Part shown: piece after piece, positions 18,549 through 27,746 of the stretch
Layout of the letters: every line of letters starts with the position of its first letter
Numbering within the stretch: position 1 is the stretch's first letter
Assembly (NCBI RefSeq): GCF_947487515.1
Contig: NZ_CANKWO010000002.1
Coordinates: 682,001 to 746,000 of the forward strand
DNA from: an uncultured Litoreibacter sp.
Lineage (GTDB): Bacteria > Pseudomonadota > Alphaproteobacteria > Rhodobacterales > Rhodobacteraceae
DNA: 64,000 bases
Direction of reading: 5' to 3'
Notes under the pieces: generated by a model
Database searches by the model: none
What the model was told of the DNA's origin: nothing
The model's input: the letters and a program-made list of their open reading frames with translations, nothing else
Made by a program: the position numbers and the translations under genes

Positions 18549-19639
18549 TAGCGGGCCACTACAGGAGACAGAATAAGTTCCGTGACATTTTGCACCGACA
18601 AAATGGTTCCAGGAAGCAGGCCCGTGCGCCCGCCATCCCCCGATAATGCGGAGTCCAAGTCCGGAATTTGCCCCAACAACTTCAGCAACGCAGCAGAGCG
18701 TGCAGTGGCAAAATGATTTGTTCCGCCTTCGCTATAAGCCGTCACATCAATGTAAGTGATCTCGTAATCGGAAATCTCGGACACATCGGTTAGCCTGCCA
18801 AGGCGGTTTTTCTGACCGGTCAACCGTTCGATCAAGCGCAGCGCCCTATCCTTTTTGGACGAGAAGATAATGAACGGATCCGGCAGTTCACCAATAGCGT
18901 CAGCCTGCGTTTTGAACAGGTCCAAGTCCAGATCGGGCGACATCAGCACCACTCCGCCAATGCGGTTCAACACTTTTGTGTTGCCTGAAATACCAAGCTC
19001 TCGCAGGGTCTCCATTGTCACCATTGATCCAAGCGAATGTGCGACCAAAATGATGTTATTGACGTTGGACTTTGACACTTCCTCAATCATCCGGCGCAAA
19101 CCGTCGCGGGCAAACAGTGCGCTGTCGCGGTCATAGGCATACCCCAGCGGGTTGGCGGCGGACGGCCAAGAATAAGACATCACTACACCCGGCAAGCCCA
19201 TGTCATGGCTCATCTGTGCAATGCGGTACACGCCATCGCTGAACCGGTTGTTGAACCCGTGCACGAAGATAATGACGTCTCGGTTTTTGGAATTTGCACC
19301 CGCAAGCGCCTTGTTCAAATCAGAGCGCAACTCAGGGCCGCCACGATAGGATTTGGTGTTAGACACCAAGAAGTGTTTCTGCGGGTTTGGCTTGCTGTTT
19401 GGCCATTCAATGTTGCCAGCTTCATGTGCTGGCGGAATGGAGACATCGATCAACCCGTAGTGCGACTGCCGCGATCGTTTGCTGCCGAACGGCAACTGGT
19501 CAGTTTGGCGAGTCGTGGCGAAGAAAACAGGGCGCAAAGTGGCGGTTTGCTCTCCCTCCGGTAGTCGCGCAAAGCCACCTGAATGAGTACAGGCAGACAT
19601 CACCAAGGTGACTACAAAAAGAAGAATTCTAGCCTTCAT
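18548..19639 (-). CDS. DUF900-family alpha/beta hydrolase lipoprotein
   Basis: A 363-aa predicted outer- or inner-membrane lipoprotein with an alpha/beta-hydrolase fold. The signal MKARILLFVVTLVMSAC ends in the lipobox MSAC. The segment DVIIFVHGFNNRFSDGVYRIAQ and the nucleophile elbow VAHSLGSM, followed by later Asp and His residues, match the DUF900/COG4782 group. The substrate is unknown. An in-frame ATG five codons upstream (19654) would break the signal peptide pattern and overlap hslU further. It lies between hslU and the MFS gene and shares its last base with the GTG start of the latter. Confidence 0.87.
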   Translation of the reverse strand: MKARILLFVVTLVMSACTHSGGFARLPEGEQTATLRPVFFATTRQTDQLPFGSKRSRQSHYGLIDVSIPPAHEAGNIEWPNSKPNPQKHFLVSNTKSYRGGPELRSDLNKALAGANSKNRDVIIFVHGFNNRFSDGVYRIAQMSHDMGLPGVVMSYSWPSAANPLGYAYDRDSALFARDGLRRMIEEVSKSNVNNIILVAHSLGSMVTMETLRELGISGNTKVLNRIGGVVLMSPDLDLDLFKTQADAIGELPDPFIIFSSKKDRALRLIERLTGQKNRLGRLTDVSEISDYEITYIDVTAYSEGGTNHFATARSAALLKLLGQIPDLDSALSGDGGRTGLLPGTILSVQNVTELILSPVVAR

Positions 19640-19643
19640 GTCA

Positions 19644-20966
19644 CTACAATACATACCTGCTGAGATCAGCTGACTTGCTCAACTCACCAAGGTGCTGCTC
19701 CACAAATTCGGCATTTACCACAACTTCGTCCCCAGATCGGTCCGGTGCCGTAAAGCTAAGCTCTTCGAATACCCGTTCCATCACCGTATAAAGCCTGCGT
19801 GCTCCGATGTTTTCTACGGATTGGTTTACCTCGGCCGCGATACGCGCAAGGGCCGCGATACCTTCATCGGTGAAGGAGACGGTGACCTCTTCGGTCCCCA
19901 TAAGGGCTGAATACTGGCGGGTAAGCGCGTTATCCGTTTCGGTCAAAATACGCACGAAGTCGTCTTCTGTGAGGGCGCGCAACTCCACGCGAATGGGCAA
20001 GCGCCCTTGCAACTCTGGTAACAAATCCGATGGCTTGGCAATGTGAAAAGCGCCCGAGGCGATGAATAGTACATGGTCGGTTTTTACTGGCCCATGCTTG
20101 GTTGAAACCGTCGTGCCCTCGATCAAAGGCAGCAGATCACGCTGAACGCCTTCACGACTTACATCAGCACCACGGGCGTCTGCACGGGCGCAAACCTTGT
20201 CGATCTCATCAAGGAAGACGATGCCATTTTGTTCAACGGCCTCAATTGCGTTCTGTGTGACGGTCTCTTGATCCAGCAGCTTGTCCGCTTCGTCAGCGAC
20301 CAAAACATCATAGGAATCCGATACCTTCATTTTGCGCTTGCTGGTCTTGCCGCCCATCGCTTTGCCGAACAAATCGCCAAGGTTCATCATGCCAGCCCCG
20401 CCCGCGCCCATACCGGGTTGGCCGGGAACCTCAAACATCTGAAACGGGTTCCCACCGCTGTTGTCGGCGACATCCAGTTCGATTTCCTTGTCGTCCAACA
20501 CGCCATCGCGGAGCTTCTTGCGGAACATTTCGCGGGTACCTTCGCGCGACTCCGGTCCGGCCAATGCGTCGATTACACGCTCTTCTGCGGCTTCATGCGC
20601 TGCGGCTTTTACGTCTTCGCGCATATGCTCGCGGGTCATGACAATCGCCGCATCAACCAAATCGCGCACGATCTGCTCCACATCACGGCCCACATAGCCC
20701 ACCTCTGTGAACTTTGTGGCCTCGACCTTCAAAAACGGTGCACGGGCCAATTTTGCCAAACGACGGGAAATCTCTGTTTTGCCCACACCCGTTGGCCCAA
20801 TCATAAGGATGTTCTTCGGGTATACCTCGTCGCGTAGATCATCTGCCAACTGCTTACGACGCCAGCGGTTGCGCAAAGCTACGGCAACGGCGCGTTTGGC
20901 GTCGTTTTGGCCGATGATAAAGCGGTCCAGCTCAGACACTATTTCGCGTGGGGTCAGGTCGGTCAC
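19644..20966 (-). CDS. hslU: HslU ATPase subunit of the HslUV protease
   Basis: AAA+ unfoldase that feeds substrates to the HslV peptidase. The 440-aa sequence opens with [33 protein letters not shown]. It has the Walker A GPTGVGKT, the pore-loop GYVGRDVE, the I-domain between about 110 and 240 with a Gly/Met-rich insertion ([16 protein letters not shown]), and the Walker B FLDEIDKV. The C-terminal LSRYVL is the HslV-docking tail. It is not adjacent to hslV: a plus-strand DM13 gene and a DUF2157-like gene lie between them. Confidence 0.98.
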   Translation of the reverse strand: MTDLTPREIVSELDRFIIGQNDAKRAVAVALRNRWRRKQLADDLRDEVYPKNILMIGPTGVGKTEISRRLAKLARAPFLKVEATKFTEVGYVGRDVEQIVRDLVDAAIVMTREHMREDVKAAAHEAAEERVIDALAGPESREGTREMFRKKLRDGVLDDKEIELDVADNSGGNPFQMFEVPGQPGMGAGGAGMMNLGDLFGKAMGGKTSKRKMKVSDSYDVLVADEADKLLDQETVTQNAIEAVEQNGIVFLDEIDKVCARADARGADVSREGVQRDLLPLIEGTTVSTKHGPVKTDHVLFIASGAFHIAKPSDLLPELQGRLPIRVELRALTEDDFVRILTETDNALTRQYSALMGTEEVTVSFTDEGIAALARIAAEVNQSVENIGARRLYTVMERVFEELSFTAPDRSGDEVVVNAEFVEQHLGELSKSADLSRYVL

Positions 20967-21127
20967 GTTGGCATCCTTTTAGGTTCGGGAGTGTTTTAGA
21001 CATATGACCACGGCCCCGCAACTTGAAGGGCGGTTTTCACAGGAAGTGACGTTTCCGTGTAAGGGACTATCGCAGATGCGGATTTCAGAGAATACTCCGC
21101 CCATCGCATTAACTTATGGAGCACCCC

Positions 21128-21511
21128 ATGATTACTCGTCGTTCAATTCTTCGCGGCGCAATTGCCGTTTCGACCGTTGCTGCAATGCCTGCATTTGCGG
21201 GTGGTCACGGCCGCATTGGTAAATTCAAAGGCGCTAGCAACCACGTAACGACCGGTCGCGCAGAACTGGTAAAATCCGGCAAAGGCGGCACGGTAGAGCT
21301 GCTGGGCGATTTTACCTTTGATGGCGCGCCAGATCCGAAAGTTGCGCTGGGAAAGGACGGCTTCGATCCCAAGACACTTATGGGCGCACTGAAGTCGAAC
21401 AAAGGCGCATCTACTTACAAATTGCCAAAAGGCATCAACCCAGACGACTACAATGAAGTCTGGATCTGGTGTGAAAAGTTCAACGTTCCGTTGGGCGTCG
21501 CCAAGTTGTAA
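21128..21511 (+). CDS. DM13-domain protein with Tat-type signal
   Basis: A 127-aa exported protein. The N-terminus MITRRSILRGAIAVSTVAAM has a twin-arginine motif (TRRSILR), a hydrophobic stretch and a likely cleavage after AFA. The rest is one DM13 domain: GTVELLGDFTFDGAPDPKVA, then YKLPKGINPDDYNEVWIWC and EKFNVPLGVAKL, with the conserved single Cys. DM13 domains are proposed to take part in redox reactions; the Tat route would fit a protein folded around a cofactor. The ATG at 21128 has GGAG six bases upstream. Its stop codon abuts the stop of the opposite DUF2157-like gene. Confidence 0.82.
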   Translation: MITRRSILRGAIAVSTVAAMPAFAGGHGRIGKFKGASNHVTTGRAELVKSGKGGTVELLGDFTFDGAPDPKVALGKDGFDPKTLMGALKSNKGASTYKLPKGINPDDYNEVWIWCEKFNVPLGVAKL

Positions 21512-22600
21512 TTACTCCGACACCGCCAGCCCGTCCTCATAAGGCGGCAGGCGTTGTTTTCCGGGGAAGTTCGGCAACAAGCCCAGCAACCATGCACGGG
21601 CTTGCGTCCAGAACGCCCCTAGCGAGGTCACGAACAGGCCAAGCACCAGCATTGTGACGACAGGGGCCCAATCGGTCCCTGTTTCACGAATGGCAGATGC
21701 CAAAAGCAATCCCATGTAAACGAGGCCTGCGGTCAAAAAGCTGCGGCGGTCAATGATGACGGCCAACAAGGTGAACAGCGCTAGAACGACGATCGCAAGG
21801 CTGGTGCCAATTGTGCCGCCCATCTGGTAGTTTGACATGACCAAAGTGTTCACCAACGCAGGTGCCGCAAGGATATGAAGCCAAAACGCGGATGCGGACT
21901 TGCGGCTAACGCGGTGCGGGTCCTGAAGGTCGAAGCGTAGGGCGGCGATGAAGGCGATAACCCCGAAGATCAACGTACCTACAGCCAAAGAGGGCTCATT
22001 CCTAAGATCAAAAAAGTCGGTGAGATTGTTAAAGACAGTAGCTCGTGACGGCGTTGTGGCGTCAACAATACCTGTCATCAGCAAAATACCAAATAACCCC
22101 AACAGTAGCATCGCGAATGGCAATTTGAAAAACCGGTAGTATAGCGCCATGCCCGCCATTCCAATGATGCCGACGATCATGGCGTTCTGGGGCGGCGCAG
22201 GGGTGCTTAAGTCGTCATAAATCACCGCATAGATTACCGCTGTGAGGCTAAGGGCAAAGGAGATGCTAAGCGCGATTGAGGGCAGCGACATGCGCCGCCT
22301 TTTGGTGAAATAAAGCGCAAGCGCCCACGATAGCGCCAATGCCACCAACGGTACAAATGCAACGTCGCCCAGTAATGCAGACAGGCTCAATAGACCTGTC
22401 ATTAGCAACCCCAAACCGACAGTAACAAAAATTTCAGCAAAGCCTTTGAACAGCTCGAACGGTTCATCATCGCCGATCATATTGGCGCGGTAACCCTGCC
22501 TTTGATCTGACAGGATCATCAGCTTGCTGGCTTGTGTCTCGTCCAACACACCGGATGACACCGCTGCGCGAAGGTCATCGCGCGATACTCCCTTATCCAC
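21512..22600 (-). CDS. DUF2157-like polytopic membrane protein
   Basis: A 362-aa membrane protein with a short soluble N-terminus ([22 protein letters not shown]), which resembles the cytosolic start of DUF2157 proteins, and about 10 hydrophobic segments. The function is unknown. The start overlaps the hslV stop: GTG at 22600 lies 7 bases after GGAG and is preferred, with TTG at 22603 as the alternative. The overlap with hslV implies translational coupling, so it should be produced together with the HslV peptidase. Confidence 0.75.
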   Translation of the reverse strand: MDKGVSRDDLRAAVSSGVLDETQASKLMILSDQRQGYRANMIGDDEPFELFKGFAEIFVTVGLGLLMTGLLSLSALLGDVAFVPLVALALSWALALYFTKRRRMSLPSIALSISFALSLTAVIYAVIYDDLSTPAPPQNAMIVGIIGMAGMALYYRFFKLPFAMLLLGLFGILLMTGIVDATTPSRATVFNNLTDFFDLRNEPSLAVGTLIFGVIAFIAALRFDLQDPHRVSRKSASAFWLHILAAPALVNTLVMSNYQMGGTIGTSLAIVVLALFTLLAVIIDRRSFLTAGLVYMGLLLASAIRETGTDWAPVVTMLVLGLFVTSLGAFWTQARAWLLGLLPNFPGKQRLPPYEDGLAVSE

Positions 22601-23150
22601 CAATTGTCTCCACGGTCAGGTTGCCGTTGGTATATACGCATATGTCGGCGGCAATTTTCATCGCCTCTCGTGCGACGGTTTCGGCGTCTTTGTCTGTACC
22701 CATCAACGCGCGGCCTGCGGCCAATGCGAAGTTCCCGCCGGATCCGATAGCGGTGACGTCATGTTCTGGCTCCAAGACGTCCCCTGCGCCGGTGATCACG
22801 AACAAGTCTGTACCGTCGGTGACGATTAACATGGCCTCTAGGTTCTTCAGATATTTATCGGTGCGCCAGTCTTTTGCGAGTTCCACCGCTGCGCGCGCCA
22901 ATTGACCGGGAACGGCCTCAAGTTTGCTTTCTAGGCGCTCCAGCAACGTAAAGGCGTCTGCGGTGGAGCCTGCAAAACCTGCAACGACGTCCATCCCACC
23001 CGGTGATAGGCGCCGTACCTTGCGTGCTGTGCCCTTCATCACGGTTTGACCGACAGAAACCTGCCCGTCCCCTGCGATGACGACTTTGCCGCCTTTGCGG
23101 ACGCCGATGATGGTGGTGCCGTGCCAGCCCGGGAATGTGTCGTCAGACAT
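22593..23150 (-). CDS. hslV: HslV peptidase subunit of the HslUV protease
   Basis: Proteasome-beta-like threonine peptidase. The 185-aa product begins [20 protein letters not shown]. The usual HslV start is a Met followed directly by TTI; here about 10 extra residues precede Thr-Thr (GTTIIGVRK), as in many Rhodobacterales, so processing is needed to expose the catalytic Thr. The segments [13 protein letters not shown] and [16 protein letters not shown] are family signatures. AGGAGAG lies upstream of the ATG at 23150. The downstream gene overlaps its 3' end. Confidence 0.96.
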   Translation of the reverse strand: MSDDTFPGWHGTTIIGVRKGGKVVIAGDGQVSVGQTVMKGTARKVRRLSPGGMDVVAGFAGSTADAFTLLERLESKLEAVPGQLARAAVELAKDWRTDKYLKNLEAMLIVTDGTDLFVITGAGDVLEPEHDVTAIGSGGNFALAAGRALMGTDKDAETVAREAMKIAADICVYTNGNLTVETIGG

Positions 23151-23325
23151 GCTGCTCTCCTGTGTTCGTTGGGGACATATAGTCATGGTTAAGCGGGGGC
23201 GCAAAGAGGAGACAGGGGGGCAAGCGTACTGTGTGGCCCATCGCCTTCCGACTTTCCCCGTAAATTTTCTACAAATTTAAGGTAAAATCAGATCATTCAA
23301 ACCTCTAGATACAGAGACTAGGAAG

Positions 23326-24516
23326 ATGCCCGATCTATTACTGGGCGGCATTGCGATAAATGAGGTCCTCGTCGACCCCAATGGCGCAAACAACTTTGAC
23401 ACGGATGGTAGCGGTGCCGCACGCGGCGCTGACGAATTTCTTGAGCTCATTAATACCTCTGGGAGTGCAATAGACATCTCTGGTCTGGAGCTGTGGGACG
23501 CCGGACGTGACAACTGGTTTACCTTTCCACCTGGCAGCATTCTTGAGGCAGGCGCAGTGGCCGTTGTTGTGCGGAATGTGCAGTCAGGGGGTAGCCTGCC
23601 CAGCGTGTCGGGCGACAACTTGGCCTTTGATGCCGATTTCGGAAGCGGGGTGTTCAACAACGGGGCCGACAATCTAGTGGTCTATGACCCCGTAAACGAC
23701 GAATTCATTCAAGCAACCTATAACGGCGACACGTTGGATGACCCGACGACGGGGCCAAACTACGCTGGCTTTTCGAGCACAGCGACACGCGTCGGCTCGG
23801 GGGAAGACTTCGGCAATGATCAAGACGGGTTTTCAATCCAACGCAGCGGGGCAGGATTTACCAATGACGCAACCCCAACCCCCGGATCATCAAACGTTTG
23901 CTTTGCGTCCGGTACGTTGCTTGAAACACAAAACGGGTTCCAAACCATAGAAACCCTGCGCGCAGGCGATTTGGTCAAAACCCGTGATGCGGGCCTGCAA
24001 CCCATCCGTTGGATATTTGCGCGCCACGTAAGTCGCGCCGAGGTGAGAGCCGATGAGACCCTTGCACCCCTTCGGATTGCCGCAGCAACGCTACATCCCG
24101 ATCAATCGACTTTACGAGTGTCTCGTCAGCATAGGTTGCTGGTGCGAGGTAAGGTAGCGCAGCGTATGTTCGGTGAAAGTGAAGTTCTTGTGCCAGCCAA
24201 GGACCTTTTGGGGTGTTCTGGTGTTGCCTTAGACAAACCAAAGGCTGCGTTTTACTATTTTCACGTCCTTTTGGATGAACACCATGTCCTGAATGCCAAT
24301 GGCGTCGCGGCAGAAAGTTTGTTTTTGGGCGCGGAGACGATGAATATCTTGACCGACGCTGCGCGCGAAGAGCTAGAGGTGCTGTTTCCCCAGCACCACG
24401 AGGAAACGCTGCGGCGCGAATTTGAAGCTGCACGAAAGCTGAGATCAGGTGCGCGGGCAAGATGGATGATCGAGCGGTTTGAAAAGAACTCAAAGGTGGC
24501 TTTGGTCAGCTTCTAG
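23326..24516 (+). CDS. Lamin-tail-domain plus Hint-domain protein
   Basis: A 396-aa two-domain protein. Residues 5-190 resemble a lamin-tail (LTD) beta-sandwich: INEVLVDPNG, DEFLELINTSGSAIDISGLELWD, and the GFSIQRSG end. Residues 191-340 are a Hint_2 domain starting at Cys192 (VCFASGTLLET), with IETLRAGDLVKTRDAG, QPIRWI, SRQHRLLV and DEHHVLNANGV. Hint domains self-cleave in hedgehog and inteins; whether this one does is unknown, and no clear C-terminal His-Asn is seen. There is no signal peptide, so a type I secretion route is possible. A charged helical tail follows. The intergenic region before it is 175 bp. Confidence 0.82.
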   Translation: MPDLLLGGIAINEVLVDPNGANNFDTDGSGAARGADEFLELINTSGSAIDISGLELWDAGRDNWFTFPPGSILEAGAVAVVVRNVQSGGSLPSVSGDNLAFDADFGSGVFNNGADNLVVYDPVNDEFIQATYNGDTLDDPTTGPNYAGFSSTATRVGSGEDFGNDQDGFSIQRSGAGFTNDATPTPGSSNVCFASGTLLETQNGFQTIETLRAGDLVKTRDAGLQPIRWIFARHVSRAEVRADETLAPLRIAAATLHPDQSTLRVSRQHRLLVRGKVAQRMFGESEVLVPAKDLLGCSGVALDKPKAAFYYFHVLLDEHHVLNANGVAAESLFLGAETMNILTDAAREELEVLFPQHHEETLRREFEAARKLRSGARARWMIERFEKNSKVALVSF

Positions 24517-24523
24517 TTCGCAC

Positions 24524-24557
24524 AAAAAAGGGCCCCGACATTGCTGTACGAGGCCCG
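24524..24557 (-). terminator. Intrinsic terminator after infB
   Basis: On the minus strand an 8-bp stem (GGGCCTCG pairing with CGGGGCCC, including one G-T pair) with an 11-base loop is followed by a run of six T. It lies 22 bases after the infB stop and should end the rimP-nusA-ylxR-infB transcript. The same stem could slow transcription from the LTD-Hint gene on the other strand. Confidence 0.75.
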
Positions 24558-24578
24558 TTTGAATTCTTGTTGTGAAGC

Positions 24579-27080
24579 TTAGTCCAGCGTGCGCTCGACC
24601 TCTTCGCGGGTGAAAATCTCGATGACATCTGCCGCACGAATGTCGTCGTAGGCTTCAAACGCCATGCCGCACTCTTGGCCGGATTGAACTTCTGGCACTT
24701 CGTCTTTGAAGCGCTTCAGGGTTTTCAATGTGCCTTCGTGGATCACAACGTTGTCGCGTAGCAAACGGACCCCAGCAGAGCGGCGGGCCACCCCTTCGGT
24801 CACGATACAACCAGCAACTTTGCCGACGCCGGTAACCTTGAAGACTTCTTTGATCTCGGCGTAGCCGATGAAGTTTTCTTTGATCTCGGCAGACAGCAGA
24901 CCGGAGGCAGCTTGCTTCACGTCATCCACAAGGTCGTAGATGACCGAGTAGTACCGGATCTCCACGCCTTTTTGGTTGGCGGTGTTGCGGGCCGGTGTGT
25001 TGGCACGAACGTTAAAGCCAAACACTGGTGCGCCGGAAGCCTCGGCCAAGCCGATGTCGCTTTCGGTGATCGCACCAACGCCAGAGTGAAGAACACGAAC
25101 GCGAACTTCATCGTTGCCGATTTTCTCCATCGCTTGAACGATCGCTTCGGCAGACCCTTGAACGTCGGCCTTCACCAAGATTGGCATCTCGGTCAGGTTT
25201 TCGTCGTCTTTGGCTTTTGCCATCAGCTGCTCAAGGGTTGTTGCGGCACCAGCGGCGGCGCGTTTGTCCTTGGCGGCCTTTTCGCGGTATTCAGCGATTT
25301 CACGAGCCTGAGCTTCAGTATCCACCACGTTCAAAACGTCACCAGCTTCGGGCGTACCGTTGAGGCCAAGAACCTCGACCGGAACAGATGGGCCAGCTTC
25401 TTTGATGCGGTCGCCTTGGTCGTTGATCAGCGCACGAACCTTACCGTACTGCTCACCCACAACGAAGATGTCGCCTTGGCGAAGTGTACCATTTTGAACC
25501 AGAACAGTCGCAACAGGGCCACGACCCACATCAAGCTGCGCCTCGATCACGGCACCAGAGGCGGCGCGATCGGGGTTGGCTTTGAGTTCCAGAATTTCTG
25601 ACTGAAGCGCTATGGCCTCAAGCAATTGGTCCAGACCTTGGCCGGTTGTCGCAGACACTTCAACGTCTTGGACGTCACCGGACATTTTCTCAACGATCAC
25701 TTCGTGCTGAAGCAAATCGGTGCGAACTTTGTCTGGGTTGGCGTCATGTTTGTCGACCTTGTTGATCGCAACAATCATCGGCACCTTCGCCGCTTGGGCG
25801 TGGTTAATAGCCTCAATGGTTTGCGGCATAACGGCGTCGTCAGCAGCCACAACCAGAACAACGATGTCAGTTACCTGAGCACCACGGGCACGCATCGACG
25901 TAAACGCCGCGTGACCCGGAGTATCAAGGAACGTCAGCAGGCTGCCATCTTGGTCAACCTGATAAGCACCGATGTGCTGGGTGATACCGCCAGCTTCACC
26001 CGCAGTAACGCGAGCGTTGCGGATCGCATCCAGCAGGGATGTTTTACCGTGGTCAACGTGGCCCATGATCGTGATCACTGGGGCGCGTGGCGACAGGTCT
26101 TTTTCGTCGTCGTCGATCTGTGTGATGACGTCTTCAACATCCGCATCGGATACGCGAACGACCTTGTGGCCAAACTCTTCGATGATCAGCTCAGCGGTGT
26201 CAGCGTCAATTGTTTGTGTCTGCGTGGCCATGATGCCGTTTGTCATCAAAGCTTTCACAACATCTGCAACGCGCTCCGACATGCGGTTTGCCAACTCAGA
26301 AACAACGATGGCTTCTGGCAGTTGAACGTCACGAACAACCTTTTCGCGCTCAACTGATCCACCCATTGCCTTTTGACGCGCACGCTCTTGCTTGCGCTTC
26401 ATGGCTGCCATGGATTTGTGACGGCCATCGCCGCCGCGCAAAGCTTGGTTCAACGTCAACTTGCCAGAGCGGCGGGCGTCGTCGTTGCGGTTCTTTGCGT
26501 TTTTGTTGTCGCGATCGTCACGATCACGGCGGGCAGGTGTCGGGGCAGCTTTGCCGCCGCCACGTGGGCCGGATGGTGCAACTGCAGGCTCGCCAGGAGC
26601 AGCCGCCGCTGCGGGGGCAGCCGCTGGTGCTGCTGCGCGGGCTTTGGCTTCTTCAGCTTCGCGTTTCTTGCGTGCCTCTTCTTCGGCCTTGGCCTTCAAA
26701 GCGTCTTCGCGTTCTTTTTCCTGACGCTCTTTGGCTTCAGCCTCGGCGCGGCGACGTTCGCGGCGTTCCTGCTGTTCGGCCTCTTCGCGTGCACGGCGTT
26801 CCGCGTCTGCTGCTTCTTGCTCCTTTGCGGCCTGAAGCGCCTTCATGCGGCGTTCCATTTCCGCATCAGAGATGCCCGCAGGGCGTTTGGAAGGATCGCC
26901 CACCGAAGGGGATCCAGTAATCGAAGGCTTCGCGCCACCGGGTTTGGGCACAACCACGCGCTTACGCTTGGTTTCCACCACTACATTCTTGGTGCGCCCG
27001 TGGCTGAAGCTTTGCTTCACGTTGCCGGGGCGTGCGCCAGAAGAAAGGCCTAGGGGTTTTTTACCGTCACTATCGCTCAT
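24579..27080 (-). CDS. infB: Translation initiation factor IF-2
   Basis: GTPase that brings initiator tRNA to the ribosome. The 833-aa protein has an N-terminal IF2 segment, then a long low-complexity charged region (about residues 74-175) of Ala/Glu/Arg repeats with an Ala/Pro stretch, and a second IF2N region near 205-320. The G domain has G1 GHVDHGKT at 340-347, DTPGHAAF and NKVDK, and domains II to IV follow. The start overlaps ylxR by 4 bases. It is the last gene of the rimP operon. Confidence 0.98.
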   Translation of the reverse strand: MSDSDGKKPLGLSSGARPGNVKQSFSHGRTKNVVVETKRKRVVVPKPGGAKPSITGSPSVGDPSKRPAGISDAEMERRMKALQAAKEQEAADAERRAREEAEQQERRERRRAEAEAKERQEKEREDALKAKAEEEARKKREAEEAKARAAAPAAAPAAAAAPGEPAVAPSGPRGGGKAAPTPARRDRDDRDNKNAKNRNDDARRSGKLTLNQALRGGDGRHKSMAAMKRKQERARQKAMGGSVEREKVVRDVQLPEAIVVSELANRMSERVADVVKALMTNGIMATQTQTIDADTAELIIEEFGHKVVRVSDADVEDVITQIDDDEKDLSPRAPVITIMGHVDHGKTSLLDAIRNARVTAGEAGGITQHIGAYQVDQDGSLLTFLDTPGHAAFTSMRARGAQVTDIVVLVVAADDAVMPQTIEAINHAQAAKVPMIVAINKVDKHDANPDKVRTDLLQHEVIVEKMSGDVQDVEVSATTGQGLDQLLEAIALQSEILELKANPDRAASGAVIEAQLDVGRGPVATVLVQNGTLRQGDIFVVGEQYGKVRALINDQGDRIKEAGPSVPVEVLGLNGTPEAGDVLNVVDTEAQAREIAEYREKAAKDKRAAAGAATTLEQLMAKAKDDENLTEMPILVKADVQGSAEAIVQAMEKIGNDEVRVRVLHSGVGAITESDIGLAEASGAPVFGFNVRANTPARNTANQKGVEIRYYSVIYDLVDDVKQAASGLLSAEIKENFIGYAEIKEVFKVTGVGKVAGCIVTEGVARRSAGVRLLRDNVVIHEGTLKTLKRFKDEVPEVQSGQECGMAFEAYDDIRAADVIEIFTREEVERTLD

Positions 27081-27712
27081 GCGTCGTCTTTTCCTTTCGG
27101 GCGGGATTTCTTTCCGCCGCTATGTCCGCGGACACCTTTCAGCTTGATGCCCTCAACCTTGATCTGTCGGCTGAGGCCACCTGCCGTTAAGGCGCCATGT
27201 ATCACACTTTCCCGACCGAATGCCAAACCCAATTCCTGAGAGGTCAAACAGCCAATAAAAACGTCTTTTCCGGGAGGCGAGTGAAGCTTTGATTTGCCCC
27301 GCTCCGACCCATCACTTGCTTGTACCAAGAGGGTAGCGAACTCGTTCTCCAACAAGCTCTTTACCTTCTCGTAACCGGTGACCGCCTGCCCCGCCTTCCG
27401 CGCGAGCGAGATCAAATCAACCAAACGACGTGCCAGCAACTTCTCGGTCTGCTCGAACAAACCATCTGGCACGGTCACTTGCTCCTTGGCGGAGCGAGAG
27501 AAAGCCTTCGTCTTGATCGCCTTTTCCAAGGCTTCTTTTTCGGCGCTCACCCAAATGCCACGGCCGGGCAGTTTGTTGCGAACGTCTGGTACGGCCTGAC
27601 CTTCAGGCCCTACCACAAAACGGATCATATAAGCTGGGTCACGCAGCTCTCCCGTAGCGATACACCGTCGCTTTGGGCCGTCTTGCTCGTTTTCTTGACC
27701 GCCGCGGCTCAT
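27077..27712 (-). CDS. YlxR (DUF448) RNA-binding protein fused to an L7Ae-like domain
   Basis: A 211-aa protein. The N-terminal half (about residues 12-85) is a YlxR/DUF448 domain with [20 protein letters not shown] and [15 protein letters not shown]. The second part (about 90-185) resembles an L7Ae/L30e RNA-binding fold ([20 protein letters not shown]). The tail is rich in Lys, Gly and Arg. In firmicutes YlxR binds RNase P RNA, and elsewhere it acts as a regulator; the role in alphaproteobacteria is not known. The fused form between nusA and infB is common in this class. A strong hairpin lies just before its start. Confidence 0.88.
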   Translation of the reverse strand: MSRGGQENEQDGPKRRCIATGELRDPAYMIRFVVGPEGQAVPDVRNKLPGRGIWVSAEKEALEKAIKTKAFSRSAKEQVTVPDGLFEQTEKLLARRLVDLISLARKAGQAVTGYEKVKSLLENEFATLLVQASDGSERGKSKLHSPPGKDVFIGCLTSQELGLAFGRESVIHGALTAGGLSRQIKVEGIKLKGVRGHSGGKKSRPKGKDDA

Positions 27713-27722
27713 GCCGGGATCC

Positions 27723-27746
27723 CTGAGGCCTGAGATCAGGCCTCAG
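27723..27746 (-). repeat. 11-bp inverted repeat at the nusA/ylxR junction
   Basis: CTGAGGCCTGA at 27723-27733 and its exact reverse complement at 27736-27746 are separated by 2 bases. The hairpin covers the last nusA codons and stop codon and ends about 10 bases before the ylxR start, close to its likely ribosome-binding site. No T-run follows, so it looks more like an mRNA processing or translation-control element than a terminator. Confidence 0.6.

Noticed and set aside
22593-22601. Single DnaA-box-like TTATCCACC at the hslV stop codon
   Set aside because: It is isolated, has one mismatch and is explained by the overlapping hslV end and DUF2157-like start; no AT-rich region or other boxes are near.
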